Positions 35,621 through 45,201 of a stretch of 64,000 nt of DNA are shown piece by piece. Source of the DNA: CAWCDJ01 sp963796675 (GTDB lineage Bacteria > Acidobacteriota > Terriglobia > Bryobacterales > Bryobacteraceae). Positions within the stretch are counted from its first letter, which is position 1. The number at the start of each line of letters is the position of its first letter. The stretch lies in the NCBI GenBank assembly GCA_963796675.1, contig CAWCMS010000013.1, positions 310,001 to 374,000 of the forward strand. Reading direction: 5' to 3'. Below the pieces are notes generated by a model. That model worked only from the letters and a program-made list of their open reading frames with translations. It was not told where the DNA came from and made no database searches. The position numbers and the translations under genes are program-made.

Positions 35621-36742
35621 GTGATTCTGGTATCGATTCGCGGCATTTGCGGGATGGCGGCACTGCTACTGGTGGGGACGGCTCCGCTTGCCGCACAGCA
35701 CTGGCGTTCCCAGTATTTCTACGACGAGGACAAGACCACCCTGCACTTCGTGGACATGCAGTTCGCCTCGGCGGCGCGCGGCGTGGCGGTGGGGTTCGTG
35801 GAGGAGCAGGGCAGACGCAAGAAATCGGTCGCGTTGGTCACTTCCGACGGAGGCGCCCACTGGCAGACGGTGGAACTGCCCGACGTCCCGATGTCGCTCT
35901 ACTTCCTGGATGAAAGCCTGGGCTGGCTGGTCACCGTCAAAGGAAACGTCTACGAGACCACCGAGGCCGGCAAGAACTGGCGAAGGCTGCCGAAACCTCC
36001 GGGCGAAACCCTGCGAGTCTATTTCACCTCGGAAAACGACGGCTGGGCTGCCGGGACCCGGAAGCGCATCTTCCAAACCCACGACCGCGGACGCCACTGG
36101 ACGCCCGTTTCCGCCGCCGCCGATCCGCCCGGCAACCCCGAGTACAGCACCTACACCGACATCGCCTTCGCGACCAAACAATTCGGCATCATCACCGGCT
36201 TCAACCTTCCGCCGCGCCGGATGTATCAGCGGATGCCGGAGTGGGTCGACCCGGAAAGCGCGCTGCGCTACCGCGACACTCCGCACCTTTCCTATTCCCT
36301 GGTGACGCACGACGCCGGCAAGACCTGGAAGGCCGACTCCGCCTCGCTATTCGGCGAAGTGGAACGCATCCGCCTGTCTCCGGACGGCAAAGGACTGGGC
36401 CTGATCGGCTACTCGAACTCGTTCCGCTATCCGAGCGAGGCCTACCGCATCGACTGGCACACCGGTAAAAGCGCCACCGTATACCGGGACCGCCAGTTCG
36501 ATATCTCCGACATCTGGCTCGACGCCGGGGGCACCGCGTACCTGGCGGGCGTGAAAACCAGCGGGCAGGTGCGCGGCCTGATACCCGGCAAGGTGCAGGT
36601 GCTCGTAAGCCGCGATTGGACGACCTGGAAGCAGATGCCGGTCGATTACCGCGCCGACGCCACGAATGTGATCCTGGCAGGCGCCGGCAAAGACCTGTGG
36701 ATGGCGACCGACCAGGGCATGATCCTGAAACTGGAGCCTTAA
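35621..36742 (+). CDS. secreted Ycf48/BNR-type beta-propeller protein
   Basis: 373 aa starting at GTG 35621. Signal peptide (IRGICGMAALLLVGTAPLAAQ), then propeller repeats of the sialidase/BNR (Asp-box) and Ycf48 kind: SVALVTSDGGAHWQTVEL, VYETTEAGKNWRRLP, IFQTHDRGRHWTPV and LVTHDAGKTWKAD each carry S/T-x-D/A-x-G-x-x-W. The final blade is WMATDQGMILKL. In cyanobacteria Ycf48 helps assemble photosystem II; here a general exported scaffold or glycan-binding role is more likely. Downstream of the GAF gene by 7 bp, probably co-transcribed. Confidence 0.8.
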   Translation: MILVSIRGICGMAALLLVGTAPLAAQHWRSQYFYDEDKTTLHFVDMQFASAARGVAVGFVEEQGRRKKSVALVTSDGGAHWQTVELPDVPMSLYFLDESLGWLVTVKGNVYETTEAGKNWRRLPKPPGETLRVYFTSENDGWAAGTRKRIFQTHDRGRHWTPVSAAADPPGNPEYSTYTDIAFATKQFGIITGFNLPPRRMYQRMPEWVDPESALRYRDTPHLSYSLVTHDAGKTWKADSASLFGEVERIRLSPDGKGLGLIGYSNSFRYPSEAYRIDWHTGKSATVYRDRQFDISDIWLDAGGTAYLAGVKTSGQVRGLIPGKVQVLVSRDWTTWKQMPVDYRADATNVILAGAGKDLWMATDQGMILKLEP

Positions 36743-36750
36743 GAATTCAA

Positions 36751-36818
36751 GCCGCAGATGAACACAGATAAACGCGGACAAAACTGCTTATCCGTGTTCA
36801 TCTGCATTCATCTGTGGC
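36751..36818. repeat. long near-perfect hairpin between convergent genes
   Basis: 36751-36778 pairs with 36791-36818 over 28 positions with three mismatches and two G-T pairs around a 12-base loop. The recurring word CAGATGAACACAGAT is mirrored by ATCTGCATTCATCTG. It lies 8 bp after each flanking stop codon (36742 and 36827), so it could act as a two-way terminator; its repeat-like wording suggests a dispersed element. Confidence 0.7.
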
Positions 36819-36826
36819 AATATTTC

Positions 36827-37180
36827 TTACCCTGGTTTCTCCGTCTCCAGCACGTCGCCTACTTGGGTCTTCGCCAGCGCCGCAGCGCCCGCCGGCAGCT
36901 CCAGCACCGAGTGCGCGGAAAGGCAGGCCGACAGCCTCCACGCCGGAACCGCGTGACGGACCTTTTTGACCTTCAGCTTCTTATCGAGATAGACCAGGTC
37001 GATGGGAAACTTCATGAAAAATGTGTGGACCGACTCGCATGGCGCGATCCACAGGCCTTCGCCCGGCGCGAGGCTGGTATGCTTCAGCAGGCCTCTCCGG
37101 CGCTTCTCGCTGGTATCGGCGAGCTCGGCGGCATCAGCCAAAACCGTTTGGCGGGTCTGATTACGGATGATCAGCTTCAA
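36827..37180 (-). CDS. DUF192 family protein
   Basis: About 117 aa. DUF192 landmarks: ADTSEKRRRGLLKHTSLAPGEGLWIAP read over 20-48, the signature SVHTFFMKFPIDLVYLD, and LELPAGAAALAKTQVGD at the end. Function of DUF192 is not established; members are usually exported single domains. Here the start is unclear: TTG 37180 gives KLIIRNQT at the first beta strand with no signal peptide and no good ribosome-binding site, although a TATAGT box lies about nine bases upstream. An open extension to 37351 would include MNICLPHSL. Confidence 0.72.
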   Translation of the reverse strand: MKLIIRNQTRQTVLADAAELADTSEKRRRGLLKHTSLAPGEGLWIAPCESVHTFFMKFPIDLVYLDKKLKVKKVRHAVPAWRLSACLSAHSVLELPAGAAALAKTQVGDVLETEKPG

Positions 37181-37250
37181 TTTCGAAAAACTATAGCACG
37201 AGTTCACCCCGGGCGCGCCGTGCTGTAGACTATGCGGCAGGCATATATTC

Positions 37251-38489
37251 ATGAATCGCCGATCGTTTTTCCAGTCGCTCGCCGTTGCCGGAGCCGCCGG
37301 CGCCGCCTCTCCAGCGCCCGCCCGGGCAGCCGTCCCTAAGATGAAGATCAAGAGGGTGCGCCTGTATCAGCCGCCCAACCCCAATCCGCTCTTCAACCAG
37401 AGCGACATGGTGGTCACTATCGAAACCGATGCCGGCATCACCGGAATCGGCGAAGGCGGCAGCAAAGACCTGATCGATCCCGTCGCCGGACGCCTCATCG
37501 GCCAGGACCCCAGCCGCATCGAACACCTCTGGCAGGATATGACCCGCTCCTTCTTCTACCCGCCCGGGCGCGAGAAGATCGACGCCATCGGTGCGCTCGA
37601 CCTGGCGCTGTGGGATATCCGCGGCAAGGCGCTCGGACTGCCGGTCCACGCCGCGCTCGGCGGCATGGCGCGCGACCATGTCGAGTGCTACAACACCGCC
37701 GGCATCATTCCGGGCGTCCGCCGCGGCATGAGCCTCAAGGAGCGCGCGCAGGCCACCATGGAGGCGGGCTATCGCGCCTTCCGCATGGGCGCGGCCGACA
37801 CGCCCTCCAACGGCACCTTCAACACCCACGAGCGCGTCAACAAGATCGCCGAGGATTGCGCGGCGGTGCGCGAAGGGGTAGGCAAGAACGGCGACTGGTG
37901 CATCGACTTCCACCAGCGCTTCGACCTGATCGACGCCATCCGCGGCTGTGAACTGATTCGCGATTTCGCGCCCTACTTCGTCGAAGACGCCGTCCGCACC
38001 GAAGCGTTCGACCAGGACCTGCCGATCCTGCGGCAGAAGGTGAGCGTGCCGCTCGCCGCCGGCGAAGAATGGGGTTACCGCTGGGATTTCAACAAGTTGG
38101 TGGAAAGCCACAGCCTCGATTACATTCGCGCCACCCTGCCGAACGTCGGCGGCATCACCGAAATGCTGAAGGTGGCGGCGATCTGCGAGACCCACTTCGT
38201 CGGCATCGTTCCGCATTTCACCGGGCCGATCTCGACCGCCGCTCTGGTAAATTGCCTGGGCACCTTCTCGGGCCCCGTGCTGATGGAGTACAACTACGGC
38301 GGCCGCACCATCCCGCACATGCCGGTGGGCCTCGATTTCAAGAACGGCAAGCTCTACCCGAACGAGCGCCCCGGCCTGGGCGTGGAGCTCGATATGTCGC
38401 AGCTCAAACTGGTATCCGAAGTCACGGAGCCGAACCCTCCGCGGACCCAGCTTTATTACCGCCCCGACGGCTCCATTACGAATTGGTAA
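37251..38489 (+). CDS. exported enolase-superfamily sugar-acid dehydratase-like enzyme
   Basis: 412 aa, mandelate racemase/muconate lactonizing enzyme subgroup. The N-terminus (MNRRSFFQSLAVAGAAGAAS) is a Tat-type signal. The capping domain (30-160) has RVRLYQPPNPNP and IGALDLALWDIRGKALG. The barrel shows metal ligands Asp in CIDFHQRFD, Glu in FVEDAVR and Glu in AGEEWGYRWDFN, and a catalytic His in VPHFTGPIS. The histidine-containing pattern is closest to D-galactonate or D-mannonate dehydratase-type members, so dehydration of an aldonic acid is likely, in the periplasm if the signal works. The start overlaps nothing upstream and lies 70 bp from the divergent DUF192 gene. Confidence 0.82.
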   Translation: MNRRSFFQSLAVAGAAGAASPAPARAAVPKMKIKRVRLYQPPNPNPLFNQSDMVVTIETDAGITGIGEGGSKDLIDPVAGRLIGQDPSRIEHLWQDMTRSFFYPPGREKIDAIGALDLALWDIRGKALGLPVHAALGGMARDHVECYNTAGIIPGVRRGMSLKERAQATMEAGYRAFRMGAADTPSNGTFNTHERVNKIAEDCAAVREGVGKNGDWCIDFHQRFDLIDAIRGCELIRDFAPYFVEDAVRTEAFDQDLPILRQKVSVPLAAGEEWGYRWDFNKLVESHSLDYIRATLPNVGGITEMLKVAAICETHFVGIVPHFTGPISTAALVNCLGTFSGPVLMEYNYGGRTIPHMPVGLDFKNGKLYPNERPGLGVELDMSQLKLVSEVTEPNPPRTQLYYRPDGSITNW

Positions 38490-38532
38490 GCGTGGGCGCC
38501 GGGCGCATTTTTGCGACAATGGAAAGAACGGA

Positions 38533-39699
38533 ATGGCTTTTCGAGGCGTAGATTACTTCTGCGTCGACTCCCTGTTCGGTGAAGAGGAGTTGATGGTGCG
38601 CCAGACGGCGCGGCGGTTTGCCGAGGAGCGGATCCTGCCTTTGATCCGCGACTGCTACCGCGATGCGCGGTTCCCCTCCGAAATCGTCCCCGAGATGGCC
38701 GAACTCGGGTTCCTGGGCGCCAATCTCGAAGGTTATGGCTGCGCCGGCATGAACAACGTGGAGTACGGCCTGGTCATGCAGGAGCTGGAACGCGCCGATT
38801 CGGGTGTCCGCAGCTTTGTCTCCGTACAGGGCGCGCTGGTGATGTATCCCATCTACACTTATGGCTCGGAAGAGCAGAAACAGCACTGGCTGCCGCGCCT
38901 GCAGAGCGGCCGGTCGATCGGCTGCTTCGGGCTGACCGAGCCCGATTTCGGCTCGAACCCCGCCGGCATGCGCACCACCGCGCGGCGCGACGGCGATCAT
39001 TGGATCCTCAACGGTGAGAAGACCTGGATTACCAACGGCACCGCCTCCGACGTGGCCGTCGTTTGGGCTCGCTGCCCCGAGGGCGTGGTGGGCTTCCTGG
39101 TGGAGCGCGGCACCCCGGGCTACACGACCTCCGATATTCACGGCAAGTGGTCGATGCGCGCCTCGGTGACCTCCAGCCTCTCGTTTGCCGATTGCCGGGT
39201 GCCGGAAAGCGCCCGCCTGCCGCTCGCCAAAGGCCTCAAAGCGCCGCTTTCCTGCCTTTCCCAGGCGCGTTACGGTATCGGCTGGGGCGTTCTCGGCGCG
39301 GCCATGGACTGCTACGAGACCGCGCGACAGTATTCGATCCTCCGCAAGCAGTTCGACGACCGGCCCATCGCCTCCCACCAACTCGTGCAGGAAAAGCTGG
39401 CCTGGATGATCACCGAAATCACCAAGGCGCAGCTCCTGGCAGTACAGGCCGGCCGCCTCAAGGATCAGAAGAAACTCGAACCCGCGCACATTTCGATGCT
39501 CAAGAGGAACAACGTGGCCATCGCGCTCGACTGCGCGCGCCTTAGCCGCGACCTCCTCGGCGCCAACGGCATCACCGACGAGTATCCGGTCATGCGTCAC
39601 CTCTGCAACCTGGAAACCGTCAAGACGTACGAGGGTACCGACCACATTCACGCACTCGTGATCGGGGAGCGGGTCACCGGGGTGGCGGCCTACCGCTAA
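38533..39699 (+). CDS. gcdH: glutaryl-CoA dehydrogenase
   Basis: FAD flavoprotein of the acyl-CoA dehydrogenase family, 388 aa, oxidising and decarboxylating glutaryl-CoA to crotonyl-CoA in lysine/tryptophan or aromatic catabolism. The fold is intact: N-terminal helices, FAD/substrate strand CFGLTEPDFGSNPAGM, LNGEKTWITNGTASDVAVVWA read over 158-178, and C-terminal helices. Catalytic Glu367 is in KTYEGTDHIHALVIG, the GCDH-type context. The GCDH-like substrate-binding segment RSFVSVQGALVMYPIYTYGSEEQ (97-119, read in parts) supports glutaryl rather than fatty-acyl specificity. No etfAB nearby. Starts 43 bp after the dehydratase gene. Confidence 0.9.
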   Translation: MAFRGVDYFCVDSLFGEEELMVRQTARRFAEERILPLIRDCYRDARFPSEIVPEMAELGFLGANLEGYGCAGMNNVEYGLVMQELERADSGVRSFVSVQGALVMYPIYTYGSEEQKQHWLPRLQSGRSIGCFGLTEPDFGSNPAGMRTTARRDGDHWILNGEKTWITNGTASDVAVVWARCPEGVVGFLVERGTPGYTTSDIHGKWSMRASVTSSLSFADCRVPESARLPLAKGLKAPLSCLSQARYGIGWGVLGAAMDCYETARQYSILRKQFDDRPIASHQLVQEKLAWMITEITKAQLLAVQAGRLKDQKKLEPAHISMLKRNNVAIALDCARLSRDLLGANGITDEYPVMRHLCNLETVKTYEGTDHIHALVIGERVTGVAAYR

Positions 39700-39735
39700 T
39701 CGGAAGCCGGCTACGGGACCGGCTTGGGGAATTTC

Positions 39736-41994
39736 ATGCTGCTTTATGCGTTAACAATTCTGGTCAGCGCCTTTCTGCTGTTCCAGGTAGAACCGGTGAT
39801 CGCCAAGATCATTCTGCCGTGGTTCGGCGGCTCGGCGGCGGTGTGGACCACCTGCCTCCTCTTTTTCCAGATGGCCCTGCTGCTCGGCTACCTCTACGCC
39901 CACGCAGTAGTCCGGTATTTGAAGCCGCGCGTCCAGATGATCGTGCATGGCAGCCTGCTGCTGGTAAGCGCCGCCGTCCTTCCCATCTACCCCAGCCTGG
40001 CATGGAAACCCACGGGCTCCGAGGACCCCACGTTCGGGATCCTGCGCCTCCTGCTGGTCACCATCGGCCTGCCGTACTTCCTGCTTTCCACCACCGGCCC
40101 CCTGCTGCAGGCCTGGTACGCCCGCACCTTCAAGGGCGCCATGCCCTATCGCCTGTATGCTCTCTCGAACGCCGGCTCAATGTTCGCCCTCATCAGCTAT
40201 CCGTTCCTGTTCGAGCCGGTCTTCACTACGCATGAGCAGTCCGCCATCTGGTCGATCGCTTACGGCGCCTTCATCGTCTTGTGCGTCTACACGGCGTTTC
40301 GCGCGGGCAGCAGCCCGGTCCGGATCGCCGCGGCGGAAGAGGACGAGGGCAAGAAACCGGGCCTGCGCCTGTATACGCTGTGGGTGGCGCTCCCGGCCTG
40401 CGCCTCAGTCCTGCTGCTCGCCATCACCAATCACCTGACCCAGAACGTGGCCGCCATCCCGTTCCTCTGGGTGGTGCCGCTAAGCATCTACCTGCTCAGC
40501 TTCATCCTGTGTTTCGAAGGCAGCGGCTGGTACCGCCGTAATCCCTATCTGCAGGTGCTGGCCGTAGCGCTGGGCTCGATGGCTTTTGCCAATAGCGTGG
40601 ATTTCGCGGGTAGCGTGCCGATCAAAGTGCTGGTGCCGCTGTTTTCGATGGGCCTGTTCACCTGCTGCATGGTCTGCCACGGAGAACTGGCGCGTCTTAA
40701 ACCGCATCCCAAGTACCTCACGCACTTCTACCTCATGATGTCGGCCGGCGGCGCCCTGGGCGGCCTGCTGGTGGGACTCGTCGCACCGCACCTGTTCGAC
40801 GCCCTCTACGAACTGCAGATCGGCCTGGCCCTGTGCGCGCTCCTGACCCTGATTGTGCTCAGCGGCGATGCCGAATACTCCTGGTTCCGCGGCCTGCTGC
40901 CGCCCTCCCTCATCACCGTCGCGGTGGCCGCGCTCGGAGCCGTGGGCTTCATAGCCTACGGACAGCGCGGAGGGCTCAGCGCCGCCGCTTCGGGAATCAC
41001 CAACCTCATCAACAGCGGCTGGAGCCAGGCCGACGATTTCATGACCTACGTGCTGCTGGCGCTGGTGGCTCTCGCCGGACTGGCGGTGCTGATCGCGCTC
41101 CATCGCGGCCGCATTGCCGGGAAGTGGGCGGCCCTCGGCGCGGAACTGCTGGCGGTGATCCTCGCCGGCTATCTCGGTTACCAGGTCCGCCAGCTGACCG
41201 CCGACTATCGTTTGACCGTTCGTAACTTTTACGGCGCCCTCCGTGTTCGCGATTCCGGCCCGGCCTCCCAGTTCGACGCCACCCGCACCCTGACCCACGG
41301 CACCATCAATCACGGCGAGCAGTTCCTCAATCCGATGCGCCGCGACCTGCCCACTACCTACTACGGCCCGAATACCGGCATCGGCGTCGCGATCCGCGAA
41401 AGAGGACAGACCAAGGCACTGCGCGTGGGCGTCGTCGGTCTCGGCACCGGGACCATCTCCGCATATGGGCGTCCCGGCGACTATTACCGGTTTTACGAGA
41501 TTAATCCGCTGGTCTTACGCCTGGCGCGTACCGAATTTACCTTCCTGAACGATTGCAAGGCGAAGGTCGATCTCGCGCTCGGCGATGCACGGCTATCTCT
41601 GGAGCGGGAGGCGGACGAGCATTTCGACATCCTGGCGGTGGACGCATTTTCGAGCGATTCCATCCCGGTCCATTTGCTGACCGAGGAGGCCATGAAGCTT
41701 TATTTCCGCCATTTGAATCCGGACGGCATCCTCGCAGTACATATCTCCAATCGTTATCTGGATTTGCAGCCGGTCCTCGAACAGGAGCGCGCGGCCCTGG
41801 GCAAAGTGGCGCGCGTGGTGGATACCGATGACGACGAATCGCAGGACGTCTTCGGCGCGACCTGGGTGCTGATTACGTCGCCGCAGCCGGGCTTCGATCC
41901 TTACGAGGTCGAGCATTCTGCGGAAATCACGTCCAAAAAGAGAATCCGCCTTTGGACCGATGACTATAGTAATCTTTTCCAGATCTTGAAATAG
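39736..41994 (+). CDS. membrane-embedded spermidine synthase-like protein
   Basis: 752 aa. About 14 transmembrane segments fill residues 1-490 (LYALTILVSAFLLFQVEPVIAKIILPWFGG, read over 1-33, is the usual opening of this fusion family). A cytoplasmic or periplasmic Rossmann methyltransferase-type domain follows (520-752): VGVVGLGTGTISAYG (SAM/dcSAM glycine loop), FYEINPLVLRLA, LGDARLSLE, DILAVDAFSSDSIPVHLLT and WTDDYSNLF. Spermidine-synthase fold proteins with membrane halves are widespread; whether they make polyamines is unknown. ATG 39736 is preferred over TTG 39724 because GGGG lies nine bases before it. Starts 37 bp after gcdH. Confidence 0.82.
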   Translation: MLLYALTILVSAFLLFQVEPVIAKIILPWFGGSAAVWTTCLLFFQMALLLGYLYAHAVVRYLKPRVQMIVHGSLLLVSAAVLPIYPSLAWKPTGSEDPTFGILRLLLVTIGLPYFLLSTTGPLLQAWYARTFKGAMPYRLYALSNAGSMFALISYPFLFEPVFTTHEQSAIWSIAYGAFIVLCVYTAFRAGSSPVRIAAAEEDEGKKPGLRLYTLWVALPACASVLLLAITNHLTQNVAAIPFLWVVPLSIYLLSFILCFEGSGWYRRNPYLQVLAVALGSMAFANSVDFAGSVPIKVLVPLFSMGLFTCCMVCHGELARLKPHPKYLTHFYLMMSAGGALGGLLVGLVAPHLFDALYELQIGLALCALLTLIVLSGDAEYSWFRGLLPPSLITVAVAALGAVGFIAYGQRGGLSAAASGITNLINSGWSQADDFMTYVLLALVALAGLAVLIALHRGRIAGKWAALGAELLAVILAGYLGYQVRQLTADYRLTVRNFYGALRVRDSGPASQFDATRTLTHGTINHGEQFLNPMRRDLPTTYYGPNTGIGVAIRERGQTKALRVGVVGLGTGTISAYGRPGDYYRFYEINPLVLRLARTEFTFLNDCKAKVDLALGDARLSLEREADEHFDILAVDAFSSDSIPVHLLTEEAMKLYFRHLNPDGILAVHISNRYLDLQPVLEQERAALGKVARVVDTDDDESQDVFGATWVLITSPQPGFDPYEVEHSAEITSKKRIRLWTDDYSNLFQILK

Positions 41995-42051
41995 ATGTAA
42001 GATTAGTATTCCGCGTCCATCCTGATTTCAGCCAAAACAGAGGTTGAAATC

Positions 42052-42057
42052 TATAAT
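42052..42057 (+). promoter_or_regulatory. -10 box for the TIGR03437-type gene
   Basis: A perfect TATAAT lies 43 bases upstream of the ATG at 42101; a ribosome-binding site GAGGAACGC precedes the ATG. No clear -35 partner at 17 bp. Confidence 0.4.
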
Positions 42058-42100
42058 TGCGCAAAGCGATGTTGTATCATCAGTTTTGCCGAGGAACGCT

Positions 42101-45100
42101 ATGGACGCCGCTTACAACCCCTTCAAAAAGCTCGCATTCCTTTTCGCGACCGCGCTGCTGGTAGCCGCGCCTTCGTTTGCTTATACTAGCGTAACACTTA
42201 CATCAAGTCCGGCTTCGGTTATGTTCAGCCCCAGCCTGGGTGGAAGCTCTGTGTCGGTCACGGTGACGGCCACCGGCACGGTAGGCTCATTCACTGTGAC
42301 GTCAAGCGCCAGCCCGTGTTTTCGGTGTCACAAACCAGACCAACACCGGCACCTCGGTCAGCTTTATCGTGAGCTTAACCAAGTCCTGCGACGTCTCCGG
42401 GAGTTGCACTGCGGGCACGATTACGGTGATGGCCGATGCGGTCAGCAGCGTAAGCATTCCGGTGAGCTACTGCTCCAGTTGCAGCAGCGGCGGCGGCGGC
42501 ACCGGCGGCACCGGAATCAGCGTGTTCCCCAATTCGGTGACGCTTTCGTCGGCTTCGGGCGCCGCCATCGCCATCCAGGTCAACGTCGGCACGACGAGCG
42601 CCGCGGCGGTTCCCTTCAACATCACGAACATCTCACCCAGCGGCTCCTGGCTGACGGTCACTCCTAATTCCGGGACCGTCGTTTCCGGCACCAGTGCAAC
42701 CTTGACAGTGACGGCGAACTCGGCCTTCCCCGCAGCGCTCGCCGACAGCGTGTACACCGGATCGTTCACTATCGCCGCCGCCGACGGCTCCGGGGTGACA
42801 GTCAAGGTGCCGGTCACTTATACCGTCGGCACCGGTGGCGGTAGCGGTGGCGGCGGCGGTAGCGGCTCCAACCTGGTCGCGCCCACCAGTCTGACGTTCA
42901 GCTACCAGGCCGGCAGCGCGTCGCCGGCGGACCAGTTTATTACAGTCGCGGGAACCGGCCCCTACACCATTAGCACCAGTTCGACCGGCCTGAACTTCAT
43001 CAGCGCGAGTTCAACCACCACGAGCGCTCCTGGGTTGGTCGATGTGTCCGTGATTTCCGCAAGCCCTGGAACTTACTACGGCTCGATTTCCATCGCCACC
43101 TCCAGCGGTACCGTGGCCGTGCCGGTCACGATGTACGTGACTCCTTCGCCGGTTATTATGGCGAGCCGAGGGAGCTACAATGTCTCCTGGCAATCTGGAA
43201 CGCCGGCCACCACCGATACACTGCAGCTTTCGGCTAGCGATGGTTCGAACATCGCGTTTACGGCTGCGTCGTCGGACTCCTGGGTCAAACTGGGAAGCTC
43301 GGCCACTCCTTCCACGCCGGCCTCGGTGCAGGTGACCATTGATCCGTCTTCACTTTCGAGCGGGCTGCACACGGCCACCATTACGATCACCGCTCCCACC
43401 GCGGCTAACACCCCGCTGGCAATTCCAGTGGTCGCCCTGGTGACTTCCTCTTCCGGAGGCAGCGGCCCTCTGACGCTCAACCCCACTTCGCTGAGCTTCA
43501 GCGGCGTAGTAAACGGGACGCAGCCGGCTTCGCAAAATGTCAGCGTCAGCACAAGCCCTTCCGGCACCGCCTTTTCGGTTCAAACCTCAGGCTCCAATTG
43601 CGGATGGCTGGCTGTTTCGCCGAATGGCACGCAGACAACCAACCGCACCTTGGCAGTCTCGGCCAACACTTCGGGATTGTCTGCCGGAACGTACACCTGT
43701 AATGTTGCGCTCACTTCCGGCACGAGCACCCAGACCGTTCCTGTGACGTTGACGCTTTCCGGTTCGGGCGGGGGCACAACCATCTCCGCCAGCCCGAGCT
43801 CCTTGAGCTTTAGCTATCAGCAGGGCGGCACTGCGCCGGACTCGCAATATCCGACCATATCGAGCGCCTCCGGCAGCGCCGGTATCGGAGTTTCGATTTC
43901 CGTGACGCAGGGCGCCACGTGGTTATCCGTTTCCCCGGGATCGGCGTCCACGCCCATCACGCTCGTCGTCAACGTTAATCCCACGGGTCTTGCGGGCGGA
44001 ACCTACAACGGTACAATTCACGTCGTCCCGACCAGCGGAAGTCCGCTCGACATTCCTGTCACCCTGACAGTACAGTCGCTCTCCATCACAGCGTCGCCCA
44101 CGACCCTGACGTTCAACTACCGGGCGGGCGATCCGGCCCCCACGGCGCAGTCCATCAGCGTCGGCGGCGGAGCCGGCCTGACCTTCAGCGCTACGCCGTC
44201 CAGCTCCGGCTGGCTCAAGGTCACTCCGACCACGGGAACCGCTCCGGCGACTCTCTCCGTCTCGGTGGATCCTTCGGCTCTCACGACCGCCGGCCAGTTG
44301 ACCGGCACGATCGTGGTGGCGGGAACGGGCACCGCGACCGGGTCCACTACGGTCAACGTCACCATCAACGTCACCGCTCCGCTGCCGACCATCAACGGTG
44401 TGACCAGCGGCGCGAGCTTCGCCACGGCGAACAATATCTCCGCAGGCGAAGTCATCACGATCTTCGGGACCAACATCGGCCCGTCGACTCCGGTAGGACT
44501 CACGCTCGATTCGAACGGCGCCGTCTCCACCAACATCGGCGGCGTTCAGGTGCTGGTAGGCGGATATCCTTCGCCGATGATCTATGCGAGCGGCACACAG
44601 GTTTCGGCGGTAGTGCCGTACGAGATCGCGACGCCCGTGTTCCGCGTCAACCCGAGCGTCCAGGTGAAGTACCTGGGACAGACGTCGAACGGCGTGTCGG
44701 TTACGCAGCTCGCTTCGGTTCCGGGCCTCTTCACGGCGAACTCGTCGGGTAGCGGACCGGGCGCGATTCTAAACTCGAACAACACGCTGAACTCGACGTC
44801 GAACCCCGCGAACAAGGGCGATGTCGTCGTGCTGTACATGACCGGAGAAGGCCAGACCAACCCGGCGGGCGTGACGGGCAAGGTAACCACCGTCAATCCC
44901 AACGGCAACCCGTTGACGCCGCAACCGCTGCTTCCGGTGGCGGTGCGGATCGACGGCCAGCCGACCACCGTCACCTTCTACGGCGAAGCCCCGGGCCTGG
45001 TCTCGGGCGTCATGCAGGTCAACGTGCAGATCCCGGCAACGGCGCGCTCTGGCGACCTGCCGATCGAAGTACAGGTCGGCTCGAACAGCAGCCAGACCGG

Positions 45101-45122
45101 CGTGACCGTTTCGGTGAAGTAG
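42101..45122 (+). pseudogene. large secreted Ig/BACON-like protein with TIGR03437-type C-terminus, one frameshift
   Basis: About 1006 aa if repaired. Signal peptide MDAAYNPFKKLAFLFATALLVAAPSFA, then seven to eight beta-sandwich repeats of 80-100 aa of BACON/Ig type with the motif GSWLTVTPNSG / CGWLAVSPNG / ATWLSVSPGSA / SGWLKVTPTTG, where the tryptophan is invariant. Two glycine/serine linkers occur (SSGGGGTGGTG, GGGSGGGGGSGSN). The C-terminal 230 aa is the Solibacter-type domain (TIGR03437): GVTSGASFATANNISAGEV, ITIFGTNIGPS, VQVLVGGYPSPMIYAS, VVPYEIA and a final VQIPATARSGDLPIEVQVG. One base too many near 42320 (CCGTGTTTTCGG) moves the frame; downstream continues VFGVTNQTNTGTSVSFIVS. Likely a cell-surface adhesin or glycan-binding protein. 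Confidence 0.82.
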
Positions 45123-45128
45123 TGCCAT

Positions 45129-45201
45129 GTGGGGCAGGCATTCCTGCCTGCCCGGTTTTGAAGTTGTAAAAAAACCGGGCAGACCGGGAGGTCTGCCCCA
45201 C
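45129..45201. repeat. palindromic intergenic element, three hairpins plus closing stem (copy B)
   Basis: The closing stem GTGGG (45129-45133)/CCCAC (45197-45201) encloses GCAGGC/GCCTGC (45134-45139, 45146-45151), CCGGTTTT/AAAACCGG (45152-45159, 45171-45178) and GCAGACC/GGTCTGC (45079+100 to 45085+100, that is 45179-45185, with 45190-45196). Same order and outer stem as 30362-30449, with paired changes in the stems. It lies between convergent genes and overlaps neither stop codon. Confidence 0.85.

Noticed and set aside
37230..38519. 429-codon open frame antisense to the enolase-superfamily gene
   Set aside because: Composition typical of an antisense shadow; the sense frame has all metal ligands.
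42369..45122. Taking 42369 as the true start of the large Ig-repeat protein
   Set aside because: That would remove the signal peptide and cut the first repeat; the ATG at 42101 with ribosome-binding site plus one indel near 42320 explains the sequence better.
45124..45201. Simple Rho-independent terminator
   Set aside because: The structure has several hairpins and a closing stem shared with 30362-30449 and lacks a terminal T-run after the stem, so it is listed as a repeat although it may also end transcription.
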